Shown: positions 44,274 through 53,675 of the stretch, piece by piece
How positions within the stretch are numbered: position 1 is the stretch's first letter
Layout: each line of letters starts with the position of its first letter
From: Bacteroidota bacterium
GTDB taxonomy: Bacteria; Bacteroidota; Bacteroidia; Chitinophagales; Chitinophagaceae
NCBI GenBank assembly: GCA_003175695.1
Contig: PSRA01000258.1
Location: forward strand, 1-64,000
Reading direction: 5' to 3'
DNA length: 64,000 nt
Notes under the pieces: model-generated
The model's input: only the letters and a program-made list of their open reading frames with translations
What the model was told of the DNA's origin: nothing
Databases searched by the model: none
Program-made: the position numbers and the translations under genes

Positions 44274-45584
44274 ATGACTAAAAAACGCAGGGACTTTCTA
44301 AAAATTTCAGGACTGGCTGGCTTGGCTATTACCGGATCCGACATGATTAGCGGATTTGGATCCGACAAACCAGGAACCGGGAATTTAGACAGCAACCCCT
44401 CGGTAGCAAATACGAAAGATCCTGATGAAAAAAATTCCGGTGATGAATCCTTAAGTGTGATTGGCTTATATGGACCCTGGGCGGCCTCACTGACGGAAAA
44501 TAAATTACCCTCGTTATCTTTCAGAAGCGCGCAAGGGTCAGACGCTGCAATTTGGAGAGACCAGGCAAGGAAGCGTGTTATTGAAAGACTTTCTATACCG
44601 GATTTAGGGAAGATGCCCGATGTGAAATTGATTAAGAAATACGAATACGATGGTTTACAAATTGAGGAATTGAGTTGGCAGCTTCCTTATGGCCGGCCCA
44701 CTCAAGCCATCTTACTTAAACCATTAAACGCAAAAGAGCCCCTTCCTGCCATTCTCGCTTTCCATGATCATAGCGGAGATAAATATTTTGGCAGGCAAAA
44801 AATCACGAGAACTGTCAACCAGCATCCGCTGATGGAAGCCCATCAAAAGCAATATTACTCCGGCCATGCCTGGGCCAATGAAATCGCAAAAAGGGGATAT
44901 GTTGTGCTGGTACCAGATGCTTTTCCTTTTGGGAGCAGAAGAGTCATGATGCAGGATGTTCCCCCAAAAATGCGCCAGGAACTTAATGATGAAGATCCAG
45001 ATAACCCGGTTAATATACATGCCTACAATAAATGGGCAGGGGAACATGAACATATCATGGCTAAATCATTATTTAGCGCCGGCACAACATGGCCTGCCGT
45101 GTTTTTTGCAGAAGATCAAAAGGCACTTGACATATTAAGTGCAAGAAAAGATGTGGATCCACTTAGGATAGGATGTGCAGGACTATCGGGGGGAGGCATG
45201 CGAACGGTCTTCATGGGCGGCCTCGACCCAAGGATCCAGTGTGCTATTAGTGTGGGATTCATGACGACATGGAAGGATTTTCTTCTCCATAAATCGATCA
45301 ATCATACCTGGATGGTCTACGTGCCGCTTCTGCCCAATGAACTCGACTTTCCTGAAATTCTGAGTCTCCGGGTTCCCCTTCCGACACTTGTATTGAATGA
45401 CGAGGACGACGATTTATATACCCTTTCAGAAATGAAACATGCGGACCGGATTCTTGCTGAAGTCTATCATAAAGCAGGTGCGGATGACCGCTATAAATGT
45501 TCTTATTTTCCGGGACCGCATAAGTTTGATGCAAAGATGCAGGAGGAGGCTTTTGAGTGGTTTGATAAGTGGCTGAAGACCTGA
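44274..45584 (+). CDS. Tat-exported alpha/beta-hydrolase (acetyl xylan esterase-like)
   Basis: 436 residues. The start reads MTKKRRDFLKISGLAGLAI, a twin-arginine signal (RRDFLK), so the protein is probably folded before export. The alpha/beta-hydrolase core shows PAILAFHDHSGD as the oxyanion region, the nucleophile elbow GLSGGG (Ser305), an aspartate in LVLNDEDDDLYT (376-380) and the histidine in FPGPHKFDA (His416). It resembles dienelactone-hydrolase or acetyl xylan esterase-like enzymes of Bacteroidota polysaccharide metabolism. Substrate not determinable; no carbohydrate gene lies directly beside it. It is convergent with the outer-membrane protein gene 93 bp away. Confidence 0.85.
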   Translation: MTKKRRDFLKISGLAGLAITGSDMISGFGSDKPGTGNLDSNPSVANTKDPDEKNSGDESLSVIGLYGPWAASLTENKLPSLSFRSAQGSDAAIWRDQARKRVIERLSIPDLGKMPDVKLIKKYEYDGLQIEELSWQLPYGRPTQAILLKPLNAKEPLPAILAFHDHSGDKYFGRQKITRTVNQHPLMEAHQKQYYSGHAWANEIAKRGYVVLVPDAFPFGSRRVMMQDVPPKMRQELNDEDPDNPVNIHAYNKWAGEHEHIMAKSLFSAGTTWPAVFFAEDQKALDILSARKDVDPLRIGCAGLSGGGMRTVFMGGLDPRIQCAISVGFMTTWKDFLLHKSINHTWMVYVPLLPNELDFPEILSLRVPLPTLVLNDEDDDLYTLSEMKHADRILAEVYHKAGADDRYKCSYFPGPHKFDAKMQEEAFEWFDKWLKT

Positions 45585-45676
45585 GCTATAAATATTATCA
45601 GCTCGGTCTGGATAACCACCATAATGCTTACCATTCACTTTCATTAGCTTCGCAATCTATTCAGCCTGTTTCTTCC

Positions 45677-46573
45677 TTAAAAAAACACCACCTGATATGC
45701 CATCGAAAATGAGTTGTAGTTATAGCCACGGGTAGCAAATGCACCTGCACTGACTTGCAGTTTAATGGATTGTCCCCTGGCAATAGGTAAAGACCATGTA
45801 CCTCCGATCCGCCAATTATCAAATGAAATGCTTGTCTTGGAATTATTGACATAGGTTACACCGCCCTTGAAAAGTGTTGTATTGAGGCTTACCCACATCT
45901 GGTTTTTAAAATAGTAGCAGGCGTGAGCCTGTATGCTGAAGACAGGATGTTGGCTTCGAATTTTGCCACCGAGATAATTGTTGTTCTTTGTATAAAACCA
46001 CACTCCCGTATAAGCTTCCAGGTAAAAGCGCTCAAACCTTTTTGAAACGCCGATTTCAGGCTTGATTCCCCAACGATTGTTGCCCAGATTAATATATTTG
46101 GAATTGTCATATTGTCCCGTGGGCATGCTTATCACAATGCTTGCTCCTACAATAGTTTTTTGTTCAAAATGCACAAATTGTTGTTTATCCTGAAGGGGGG
46201 AACCTATCAGATTCATACCGAATCTCAGTTGGGCATCATCGAATCCTGCACGGACGCCGCTTGTATCATGACCATTCACAGTCAAATTGCCGGACAAGAA
46301 TGTGTAAGGAACTGCGACTGCAATTCGAGATAATTTACCGGCCAATCCGAAAGTTCGAACGTATCCCAGTACAGCTGTCTGTGCTGTTATGCTGAAATCG
46401 GCGATGGGTAATGTAGGGTCACTCACGACATTGCCAGATGACACTCCATAAGCCAATCCCAGTGCGTTCATGTTTTTTGGTAAGGAAGCGTAACGCCTGG
46501 GATCCAATTCCTGACCTTTTAGCGTCAGACTGATGGACATAATAATGTTAAAAAAGCAAACTGCCTTTTTCAT
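45677..46573 (-). CDS. Outer-membrane transport-like protein (MetA-pathway phenol degradation type)
   Basis: 298 residues with signal peptide MKKAVCFFNIIMSISLTLKGQ. The barrel pattern includes PKNMNALGLAYGVSSGN, QTAVLGYVRTFGLAGKLSRI (short block), VAVPYTFLSGN, DDAQLRFGMNLIGSP, GASIVISMPTGQYD and RWGIKPEIGVSKRFE. It ends in a phenylalanine pair (YQVVFF), the mark of outer-membrane insertion. This family is annotated as transporters of hydrophobic compounds on thin evidence. It is convergent with the esterase gene and divergent from the GH123-like gene. Confidence 0.8.
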   Translation of the reverse strand: MKKAVCFFNIIMSISLTLKGQELDPRRYASLPKNMNALGLAYGVSSGNVVSDPTLPIADFSITAQTAVLGYVRTFGLAGKLSRIAVAVPYTFLSGNLTVNGHDTSGVRAGFDDAQLRFGMNLIGSPLQDKQQFVHFEQKTIVGASIVISMPTGQYDNSKYINLGNNRWGIKPEIGVSKRFERFYLEAYTGVWFYTKNNNYLGGKIRSQHPVFSIQAHACYYFKNQMWVSLNTTLFKGGVTYVNNSKTSISFDNWRIGGTWSLPIARGQSIKLQVSAGAFATRGYNYNSFSMAYQVVFF

Positions 46574-46841
46574 TTTCTTAAGCTGCCTATTTTTGTAGCA
46601 AAGAGCCTTCAGGCTCGAAAATGGTTAGATGCTCCTGGTACCAATTTAGTTTATTTAAAATACTTAAGGCGCCTCCCATTCTCGAAATTAATGCCCGTGT
46701 ATCTTGATCACTGTAACAAGGACGGGGGGCAATTGAATTGAAACTACATAGATATGGCGTAACAGGACTTAGATTTGCTACCTAATTGAATAAGGAAAAG
46801 GGCTGTTCTCTATATCCCTTGTTTGAAAAATTGAAATAAAA

Positions 46842-48701
46842 ATGAAAAGTGCAGGATTGATTTTTTGTTTGATACTATTTTATACAGCCACGGTTTTCGG
46901 CCAGGTTTATAAGGCACAGATTGATTCAGTCATCCTTCCATCAATATCAGGCGGACATTACCAGGCTGAATTTAATTTGGATGCTCCTTTAGATGCTTCA
47001 AAATGGGAAAAAGTGCAGAAAGGAATGCACGTTGCATTCGGAACGTCAGATGAAAAGTATTTCAGAACTGAAGTTCCTGACATCAATGAAAATAGCGCTT
47101 CCTGGGAAGCTACCGGTTGGAAAGGGGAGAGATTGAATGCACAGATCGTATTCTGGTCTGTTGATACCCTAAACCAACTCCACTTAACCTTACATGATCT
47201 CCTAGGTGACAACGGAAAACTGCTAAGCAAAAGCAATATTGAACCCAACCTGGTATACTATGTGCTGTCTAATTATCCTTACAATTCAAAAGGTTTTGAT
47301 TGTGGGCCATCACCGTACAAGAACGGATACCTGATGCCTGACAGGTTTGATTCACTGCGTGCTTCCGACCGGTTTGATCTGCCAGCTAAAACAGTGAGGC
47401 AAGTTTGGTTATCATGCAATATTCCATCCAATGCTGAGCCAGGAATATACAGTGGCAATGTTGACGTGGAGTCTGGAAGAGAACGCAAGACCTTGAAAAT
47501 TCAGATCAGGGTACAAGATCAATTATTACCCAAACCACACGATTGGAAATACCGGCTCGATTTATGGCAGAACCCATGGGTCATTGCTGAATATTATCAT
47601 GTAAAACCGTGGAGCGAAGAACACAAGGCTTTGCTGAAAAAGCATCTTCGGTTATATGCGGATGCTGGGGGTACATATATTACTACTTATGGCGTGCATT
47701 CACCGTGGGCTGGTAACGAATATGTAGTGGAGGGGGGAATGATTGAGTGGATTAAAGAGAAAGACAATACCTGGAAATTCGACTATACTATTTTCGATCA
47801 GTACGTGGAATTGGCTATGAGCATGGGCATTGACAAAGCAATAACGATATATACACCTGTGCCATGGGGTTACAGATTTCGTTATTTAACTGAAAATACC
47901 GGCCAATACGAATATGCGTCGTGGTCACCCACATCAGAAGAGTTCAAAAGCGTATGGAGAGCCTTTTTAGATGACCTGAAGATTCATCTTGAAAAGAAAG
48001 GATGGTTCGACAAAACTTATCTCGGCATTAACGAAAATCCTATGGACCAGGTGTTGGCTGCTATTAAAGTGATCAAAGCACATTCAAATAAATGGAAGAT
48101 CACTTATGCCGGTAACTGGCATCCTGAACTCGATTCGTTGTTGGATGATTACTGCTTCCTGTATAGTAAAGAAGCAAGCGTGAGAGATACAAAAGCCAGA
48201 GCCGCAAAAGGATTCACGACGACCTATTATGTATGCTGCAATCCTGATAAGCCGAATAATTTTGTTTTTTCTCCACCCGTTGAAGGCAGGTGGATCAGCT
48301 GGTACTCCATGGCGCATGGCTACAGCGGTTTTTTGCGTTGGGCGTATGATGCCTGGCCAGCCGACCCGGTTAGAGATGCGCGTTATGGATCCTGGGCGGC
48401 AGGAGATTGTTATCTGGTCTACCCCGGTGGCAATAGCAGTATAAGATTTGAGAAACTGAGAGAAGGAATTGTAGATTATGAGAAGATCAGGATATTGAAA
48501 GAGAAAGCAGCAAAATCGACCGACAAGAATGTTCAGAATTTGATGCAGCAATTGAATCAGCACTTGGAAACCTTAGTGACGGAAAAAGAGTTTAATACGG
48601 AGAAAATTACCAGGGATGTAGAGAAGGGTACAAAGCTGGTAGAGGAATTAAGCGACAGATTAGCACAGGCAGATGCCGGCAGTCGTTTTGCTAAAGAATA
48701 A
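46842..48701 (+). CDS. DUF4091 / GH123-like glycoside hydrolase
   Basis: 619 residues with signal peptide MKSAGLIFCLILFYTATVFG. An N-terminal beta-sandwich (about residues 20-230) leads into a TIM barrel: DWKYRLDLWQNPWVIAEYY, HLRLYADAGGTYITTYGVH (short blocks), the candidate catalytic strand YLGINENPMDQ, and RAAKGFTTTYYVCCNPDKPN. The DUF4091 end follows: WAYDAWPADPVRDARYGSWAAGD and RFEKLREGIVDYEKIRILKE (short blocks). GH123 enzymes release N-acetylgalactosamine from glycolipids with a paired acid and substrate acetamide mechanism; the exact residues cannot be confirmed here. It should act in the periplasm. Confidence 0.85.
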   Translation: MKSAGLIFCLILFYTATVFGQVYKAQIDSVILPSISGGHYQAEFNLDAPLDASKWEKVQKGMHVAFGTSDEKYFRTEVPDINENSASWEATGWKGERLNAQIVFWSVDTLNQLHLTLHDLLGDNGKLLSKSNIEPNLVYYVLSNYPYNSKGFDCGPSPYKNGYLMPDRFDSLRASDRFDLPAKTVRQVWLSCNIPSNAEPGIYSGNVDVESGRERKTLKIQIRVQDQLLPKPHDWKYRLDLWQNPWVIAEYYHVKPWSEEHKALLKKHLRLYADAGGTYITTYGVHSPWAGNEYVVEGGMIEWIKEKDNTWKFDYTIFDQYVELAMSMGIDKAITIYTPVPWGYRFRYLTENTGQYEYASWSPTSEEFKSVWRAFLDDLKIHLEKKGWFDKTYLGINENPMDQVLAAIKVIKAHSNKWKITYAGNWHPELDSLLDDYCFLYSKEASVRDTKARAAKGFTTTYYVCCNPDKPNNFVFSPPVEGRWISWYSMAHGYSGFLRWAYDAWPADPVRDARYGSWAAGDCYLVYPGGNSSIRFEKLREGIVDYEKIRILKEKAAKSTDKNVQNLMQQLNQHLETLVTEKEFNTEKITRDVEKGTKLVEELSDRLAQADAGSRFAKE

Positions 48702-48877
48702 TTGGGGAAACTACCTCAATACAGCTTGAAATGCCCAAAATTTCGGGGCACAACTACTTTGTCGTTTCTGAAACATCAAACATGCATCAATTATTGAGTA
48801 AGATCCTGGGCAAGTGTGCAGACTTTTATTATTGAAATTCATTTGCTATTTTTAGTATACACCAATCCCCAAAAATC

Positions 48878-49708
48878 ATGAATTTCTTTGACAGGCTCTC
48901 CAATGGCTGGACGCTTTCGATGAACAGTCTAAAAGTTCTGAAGGAAAATAAACAGCTGATTATTTTCCCGATATTGTCTGGCATTTCAATGGTATTAATT
49001 ATCGGTTCATTTCTGTTTTTTCTTTTTGCTTCTACTGGTTGGGATATCGACTATTTACAAAATGAAAGTAAGTTCGAGTACTATTTATTCGGCTTTCTTT
49101 TTTACCTGGTTAACTACTTTGTTGTCGTATTTTTTAATACAGCCCTCATTCAATGCACCCGCGACTATTTTAATGGCGAGACTCCTTCTGTAAAAAAGGG
49201 TCTTCAATTTAGTTTATCCCGGTTAGGGGCGATTTTTACCTGGGCGGTTTTCGCAGCCTCCGTCGGTTTAATTCTAAGGACGATTCAGGAAAATGTTGGC
49301 GCATTGGGTAAGATCATTACGGGCATCTTTGGAATTGTCTGGAGCATCGCGACTTTTTTCGTTGTACCAATCATAGCTTATGAAAACCTGAATCCGATTC
49401 AAGCTGTCAAGAGGTCATCAAAAATGATGAGAGACAAATGGGGAGAAAGTTTGGGTGCTGGTTTCAGTTTTGGACTTTTGCGACTAGTTGCGATATTAAT
49501 AATTTGCCTTCCGCTTTTCCTGGTCGGTCTGATTTTTTCACCTGAAGTTGGAATCGTCCTGGTATGCCTCGGAGTTTTCTTCGTTATGGCAGTTTCAAGC
49601 GCGGCAAGTACGATTTTCATTAGCGCGGTTTACCATAACATAAATGGCGATCCCGTGGCTCATTTTAATGATAAATTTGCTGACAATTTGTTCCAACCAA
49701 AAAAATAG
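48878..49708 (+). CDS. DUF6159-type polytopic membrane protein
   Basis: 276 residues with six helices (IIFPILSGISMVLIIGSFLFF, YYLFGFLFYLVNYFVVVFF, GAIFTWAVFAASVGLIL, IFGIVWSIATFFVVPIIAYEN, FGLLRLVAILIICLPLFLVG, VGIVLVCLGVFFVMAVSSA). Conserved hydrophilic spots are RLSNGWTLSMNSLKVL at the start and PIQAVKRSSKMMRDKWGES in the loop, which match the uncharacterised DUF6159 family. Function unknown. It ends 102 bp before the convergent SYLF gene, with a strong terminator between. Confidence 0.8.
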   Translation: MNFFDRLSNGWTLSMNSLKVLKENKQLIIFPILSGISMVLIIGSFLFFLFASTGWDIDYLQNESKFEYYLFGFLFYLVNYFVVVFFNTALIQCTRDYFNGETPSVKKGLQFSLSRLGAIFTWAVFAASVGLILRTIQENVGALGKIITGIFGIVWSIATFFVVPIIAYENLNPIQAVKRSSKMMRDKWGESLGAGFSFGLLRLVAILIICLPLFLVGLIFSPEVGIVLVCLGVFFVMAVSSAASTIFISAVYHNINGDPVAHFNDKFADNLFQPKK

Positions 49709-49754
49709 AGATAAGAAGTTGCCTGAAGCCTGAGAGGCTGGCATTCATCTGATT

Positions 49755-49782
49755 AAAAAAGGCCGCAAAAGCGGCCTTTGAA
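49755..49782. terminator. Terminator between convergent genes
   Basis: AAAGGCCGC and GCGGCCTTT pair around a four-base loop (AAAA). The A-run on the left becomes a T-run on the minus strand, so it terminates the minus-strand SYLF gene at 49810 best, and it also lies after the plus-strand membrane protein gene. Confidence 0.8.
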
Positions 49783-49809
49783 AATTTACATATAGGGATT
49801 ACCGTTATT

Positions 49810-50355
49810 TCAAAAGGCCTTGTAAGAAAATTTTTGCCCACCAACGGATGCTTCTGCCATGAGTCCACCGATATCCTGAGTAAATACTGCAACGCCATCG
49901 GTGTATTTTGCATTTTTAGAGACGCCCGATTTGACTGCAACAGCGGATACCTGGCCGCTGAACTCTACTTTGTTTGCTTTGAGGCGGTTCAGCGCTTCTT
50001 CGTTTTCAAAAAATATTACTTCCCGATATGCCTGGCCACCTATTTGTGCGCCGACAGTTACTCCGCCCACCTTGGCCATGCCGATTTCTTTACCTTTTTC
50101 ATATACCGTCCCCGCTCCGCCAGAGCCGCCTACTATGAAACCTCCCTTTCCTACTCTTGGGAAGATGACATATCCGTAGGAATTGTCAAATAGCTTATTC
50201 ATAGAGGGGTCGGCTTTAGTAAATTCCGATTTTGCCTTCGCACTTTCTGACAATAATTTTTCTTTTTCTTTCGCGTCCTGCGCCGTAAGGGAGTGTGGCA
50301 GGACAATAATAGTCAGCGCAAAAAGGATTAATCTGCCCAGGATGTTCTTTTTCAT
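49810..50355 (-). CDS. SYLF-domain lipid-binding protein (Ysc84-like), copy 1
   Basis: 181 residues with a signal peptide ending LTAQDAK. The SYLF/Ysc84 domain fills the mature part: SFTKADPSMNKLFDNSYGYVIFP (short block KLFDNSYGYVIFPRVGKGG), GGSGGAGTVYEKG, QIGGQAYREVIFFENEEAL, and the end GGLMAEASVGGQKFSYKAF. SYLF domains bind phosphoinositide or acidic lipids in eukaryotes; in bacteria the role is unknown, perhaps envelope lipid handling. A paralogue lies at 56732-57280. It faces a terminator shared with the membrane protein gene. Confidence 0.88.
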   Translation of the reverse strand: MKKNILGRLILFALTIIVLPHSLTAQDAKEKEKLLSESAKAKSEFTKADPSMNKLFDNSYGYVIFPRVGKGGFIVGGSGGAGTVYEKGKEIGMAKVGGVTVGAQIGGQAYREVIFFENEEALNRLKANKVEFSGQVSAVAVKSGVSKNAKYTDGVAVFTQDIGGLMAEASVGGQKFSYKAF

Positions 50356-50603
50356 AATTCTACATTATTGGTTAAAATATGAAGTTGCCAGTTTTTTTGG
50401 CTATACATGGGTATCGTCCTGACCGGATCAAACTGAATCTTCATTCGAATTTTAATTGTGACTCTTATTGTAAAATTAAACAAGTTTCCGGAAAGGACCT
50501 CTAAAAGACTCTTGCTTCTACTTCGGCTGCAACCAAACAACCGTAACCTTCTTACTCCGTCCTTCCTTTTCCAGTTTCACAGGTCGTTAATGATTTTGTT
50601 TAA

Positions 50604-50650
50604 TCACAGAGGTTTCGCGGGACATACAGAAGAACACAGAGGTTTGCGAC
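50604..50650. repeat. Half copy of the CACAGAG intergenic repeat
   Basis: Contains two direct copies of CACAGAGGTTT, about 30 bp apart, each followed by GCG. Only one arm is present, so no hairpin can form. The second copy runs into the hydrolase relic at 50642. Confidence 0.5.
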
Positions 50651-50812
50651 AAAGACGAGTTATTTGCGATAGATAAAGTGAAAGACTTCTACAATTTAAT
50701 ACCCGGTGACCAATGGCAATTCTTCGTGATGAAGAATGCTACGCATGCAAAGATTCCTCTTGAATCCTGGGAAGAAATAGTTACCTGGCTGGATAAAACC
50801 TTCGCACAATAG
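50642..50812 (+). pseudogene. C-terminal relic of an alpha/beta hydrolase
   Basis: In the frame ending with TAG at 50810-50812 the sequence reads DKDELFAIDKVKDFYNLIP and NATHAKIPLESWEEIVTWLD, the acid and histidine end of an alpha/beta hydrolase of the serine aminopeptidase type (Asp in DKDE, His in NATHA). The domain's first 200 residues, including the nucleophile, are absent. The left edge coincides with the CACAGAG repeat, which suggests a deletion or repeat-mediated recombination joined the two. It may be translated from the GTG at 50678, but no activity is expected. Confidence 0.55.
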
Positions 50813-50934
50813 GATTTTCCTCAAGAGATTATTCTTACTAAACGACAAGTAGCAGCGCTTTTTGTGAGCATCGCATTTTGTTCTAAGAACTATTTCGGGC
50901 GATGATGCTATTTTAGTAGATTTGAATACATTCA

Positions 50935-51867
50935 ATGAAAACCTTCCATGTAATAACAGCGGCGTTTGCTGCAATAATCCTTTTTCTCTACGGGTTGCAA
51001 GGATTCAGTCGTGAACTTCAAACCGTCGGGGGAGAAAAATTAAAAGTATGGCTGGGAAAGGTTACAGCCAATCGTTGGGTTGGTTTTCTCATTGGAGCCT
51101 TAGCCTCTGCTGTGATACAGTCCAGTACAGCCGTGATCTCCCTTGCGGTTTCGCTTGTTGACACCACTGTCATTAGCTTTCGTTCGTCCCTGGCAGTTAT
51201 GCTGGGTGCCAAACTTGGCACTACTTCTACGGCATGGTTGGTTTCGTTCAGGCTAATGAGCATAGGCCCTTTTTTTATTGTTCTTGGTGCAATCATTTCA
51301 GTTCTGCCCTGGAAAAACAAAATATTTGGTAAGGCAGTATTTTATTTTGGTTTCGTCTTTGTTACACTGAGCCTCATTTCTGACGTATTGGAGCCCCTGC
51401 GAAATAATCCGACATTCATGAGATACCTATTGATGGCTGGTACACCATGGATAGGAGTGCTCGCAGGTCTGGTATTCACGGCAGTAGTTCAGTCCAGCAC
51501 TGTTACAACGGGATTGGGTATTCTCCTGGTTCAACAGGAGGTTCTTCCTCCTGAGGCCGCAGTCTTTCTCGTTATTGGGGCGAATGCTGGAACTACGTCT
51601 ACTGCGTTGGTCGCTAGCTTGGGCATGAATCACACGGCACGTGCAGCCGCAGTAACAAATACTCTTTTCAACCTGGTGGGAACACTTCTATTCTATCCAT
51701 TCATCGTACCATATGCCCGATTTGTTATTCATATCGCGGCCGACCCTGGTCAGGGCGTTGCCCTTGCTCACCTGACCTTCAATCTCGTTATCACACTACT
51801 TTATCTTTCAACCTTAAATTGGTGGGCACCTCTAATACAGAAGTGGTTTCGTTTGAGCCCAGCATAG
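50935..51867 (+). CDS. Sodium/phosphate symporter (Na/Pi cotransporter family)
   Basis: 310 residues with about eight helices. The defining QSST motif occurs twice, in AVIQSSTAVISLAVSLV and VVQSSTVTTGLGILLV, each followed by a GTTSTAxxAS-like stretch (KLGTTSTAWLVS, NAGTTSTALVAS). This inverted repeat is the mark of the NptA/PiT-type Na/Pi cotransporters. Expected role: sodium-coupled phosphate uptake at the inner membrane. Length matches family members that lack the PhoU tail. It is followed by a palindromic repeat that can serve as a terminator. Confidence 0.9.
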   Translation: MKTFHVITAAFAAIILFLYGLQGFSRELQTVGGEKLKVWLGKVTANRWVGFLIGALASAVIQSSTAVISLAVSLVDTTVISFRSSLAVMLGAKLGTTSTAWLVSFRLMSIGPFFIVLGAIISVLPWKNKIFGKAVFYFGFVFVTLSLISDVLEPLRNNPTFMRYLLMAGTPWIGVLAGLVFTAVVQSSTVTTGLGILLVQQEVLPPEAAVFLVIGANAGTTSTALVASLGMNHTARAAAVTNTLFNLVGTLLFYPFIVPYARFVIHIAADPGQGVALAHLTFNLVITLLYLSTLNWWAPLIQKWFRLSPA

Positions 51868-51888
51868 GAGAACGAGGCTGAATTTGTT

Positions 51889-51963
51889 ATTTCACGCAAA
51901 GACGCAAATGAAGGCCACTTCAACCTTCGCGCCTCTGCTCACCTTGCCGTCTTTGCGTGAAAT
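51889..51963. repeat. Palindromic intergenic repeat, possible terminator
   Basis: Arms of about 20 bp, ATTTCACGCAAAGACG on the left and CGTCTTTGCGTGAAAT on the right, are nearly perfect. The centre carries CCTTCGCGCC. It belongs to the CAAAG/CTTTG repeat type seen at 37118, 53488 and 57481. It lies 21 bp after the phosphate symporter gene and may end its transcript. Confidence 0.6.
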
Positions 51964-52020
51964 CGCCGTTAAGGTTAAGCGGATATTTGTCGTAACTTAA
52001 TAGACTCTTATTTTTAAAAT

Positions 52021-52908
52021 ATGCAACCAATAAGAAAAGAGGACATCAGACAGGAAGTATTTGACCTCTATGATGATTATGCGCACAGTCGAATTGAAAG
52101 ACGCGAGTTCATTCAAAAACTTTCGACTTATGCAGTGGGCGGTATTACTGTTACCGCACTTACCAGTTTTTTGATGCCTGATTATGTGGCCACTCTGCAG
52201 ACGGATCAAAACGATCCGCGATTCAAATCGGAATACATCTATTATCAATCGCCCAAAGGTGGTGGCAAAATAAAAGCATTGCTGGTGAAGCCCGCAGATG
52301 CAAAAAAGAAATTGGGAGGGGTTGTTGTCGTGCACGAGAACCGTGGGCTCAATCCATATATCGAAGACGTGGCGAGAAGGACCGCTCTTGCAGGATTCAT
52401 TGCATTGGCTCCCGATGCATTGACACCATTGGGTGGTTATCCGGGTAATGATGACAAGGGCCGCGAAATGCAAGCCAAAAGAGACAAAAATGAAATTTTA
52501 GAAGATTTCATCGCCGGATATGATTACCTGAAGTCGGATCCGGATTGTAGCGGCAAAATTGGTGTGGTTGGTTTTTGTTTTGGTGGATGGGTTTCCAATA
52601 TGATGGCGGTAAGGATTCCGGATTTGTCAGCTGCTGTGCCATTTTATGGAACTCAACCAGCAGCCGAAGATGTTGCAAAAATAAAAGCGCCTTTGCTCTT
52701 ACATTATGCAGGATTGGATTCGCACGTCAACGAAGGATGGCCCGCGTACGAGGCCGCATTGAAAGACCAGCATAAAGAATACACGGCCTACATTTATCCC
52801 AATGTCAATCATGGTTTTCATAATGACACTACCCCGAGATATGATAAAGATGCAGCAGAACTTGCCTGGAAAAGGACCATCGACTTTTTCGATGCAAAGT
52901 TGAAGTAA
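52021..52908 (+). CDS. Dienelactone hydrolase family protein with Tat-like signal
   Basis: 295 residues. A leader of about 25 residues leads into [18 protein letters not shown], a twin-arginine-type motif with a hydrophobic stretch, so export by Tat is plausible. The dienelactone hydrolase triad is Cys186 in [10 protein letters not shown], Asp233 in GLDSHVN and His264 in NVNHGFHND, with [13 protein letters not shown] as the oxyanion region. Family enzymes hydrolyse lactone or ester bonds. Next gene on the strand is a DinB-like protein 78 bp away, so both may be co-transcribed. Confidence 0.9.
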   Translation: MQPIRKEDIRQEVFDLYDDYAHSRIERREFIQKLSTYAVGGITVTALTSFLMPDYVATLQTDQNDPRFKSEYIYYQSPKGGGKIKALLVKPADAKKKLGGVVVVHENRGLNPYIEDVARRTALAGFIALAPDALTPLGGYPGNDDKGREMQAKRDKNEILEDFIAGYDYLKSDPDCSGKIGVVGFCFGGWVSNMMAVRIPDLSAAVPFYGTQPAAEDVAKIKAPLLLHYAGLDSHVNEGWPAYEAALKDQHKEYTAYIYPNVNHGFHNDTTPRYDKDAAELAWKRTIDFFDAKLK

Positions 52909-52986
52909 GACATGCATCCTGTAGCCATTTACCGTAGATAAGAACATCTGGAATAACTTCTACTTTTTATCCTTCAAATAAATCTT

Positions 52987-53481
52987 ATGCCTGAATTAGC
53001 AAAAATCTGGCTAAAGGAACTCAATGGTGAGATTCCCGCCACAGAAAAATGTCTTGAGAGAATTCATGAAAAAACCTGGGAATTCAAACCTCATCCCAAA
53101 TCTATGACCATGGGATACCTGGCTCAATTGGTTGCGGAGATCCCTTTCTGGATCACTAACATGCTTGAAAAAGGAGAAATAGATTTTGCGAATTTCAAAC
53201 ATGCAGAATTGAAAACCAATGCTGACCTCGTTGCGCATTTCAAGTCCAACGTCGAAGGGCTTCAAAAAGCGCTTCAACACGCAACGGATGAAAGTGTCAA
53301 TAGAATGTTCTACCTAAAAGCCGGAGGAAAGGAATTATTTAAAGCGCCCAACAAGGAATACATCACACCAACATTTCATCATTGGGTCCATCATCGGGGG
53401 CAATTGACGGTGTATATGCGACTTTGTGATATTGCTGTGCCTTCGATCTATGGACCGTCTGCCGATGATAAAACATTTTGA
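52987..53481 (+). CDS. DinB-like four-helix protein
   Basis: 164 residues with the DinB/YfiT four-helix pattern: start KIWLKELNGEIPATEKCLERI (short block), MTMGYLAQLVAEIPFWI, a CTERM helix with TFHHWVHHRGQLTVYMRL. Histidine-rich HHWVHHRGQL carries the usual metal-binding triad (His residues) of DinB proteins. DinB-family members transfer thiols or bind small molecules. The end GPSADDKTF is typical. It follows the dienelactone hydrolase gene. Confidence 0.85.
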   Translation: MPELAKIWLKELNGEIPATEKCLERIHEKTWEFKPHPKSMTMGYLAQLVAEIPFWITNMLEKGEIDFANFKHAELKTNADLVAHFKSNVEGLQKALQHATDESVNRMFYLKAGGKELFKAPNKEYITPTFHHWVHHRGQLTVYMRLCDIAVPSIYGPSADDKTF

Positions 53482-53487
53482 GGCCAA

Positions 53488-53551
53488 GGGTCACAAAACG
53501 CACGAAGGATACAACGTTGTCCTTCTCGTATCCTTCTTGTTCTTTGTGCCC
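53488..53551. repeat. Palindromic intergenic repeat, possible terminator
   Basis: The arms GGGTCACAAAACGCACGAAG and the reverse complement of the right arm, GGGCACAAAGAACAAGAAG, agree in most positions. It lies 7 bp after the DinB gene, before a convergent gene, and could terminate both. It shares the CACAAA core with the other palindromes listed. Confidence 0.55.
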
Positions 53552-53675
53552 TATTCTGATAAAAAAATCATCACAACACCTACAAAACGTTCAGTGCGGC
53601 AGGTGTTGGACAGATATGAGAATGCAGAAAATAATCGGAGAGATTAATCATGATTATGAGTCGGAAGATTAGGAA

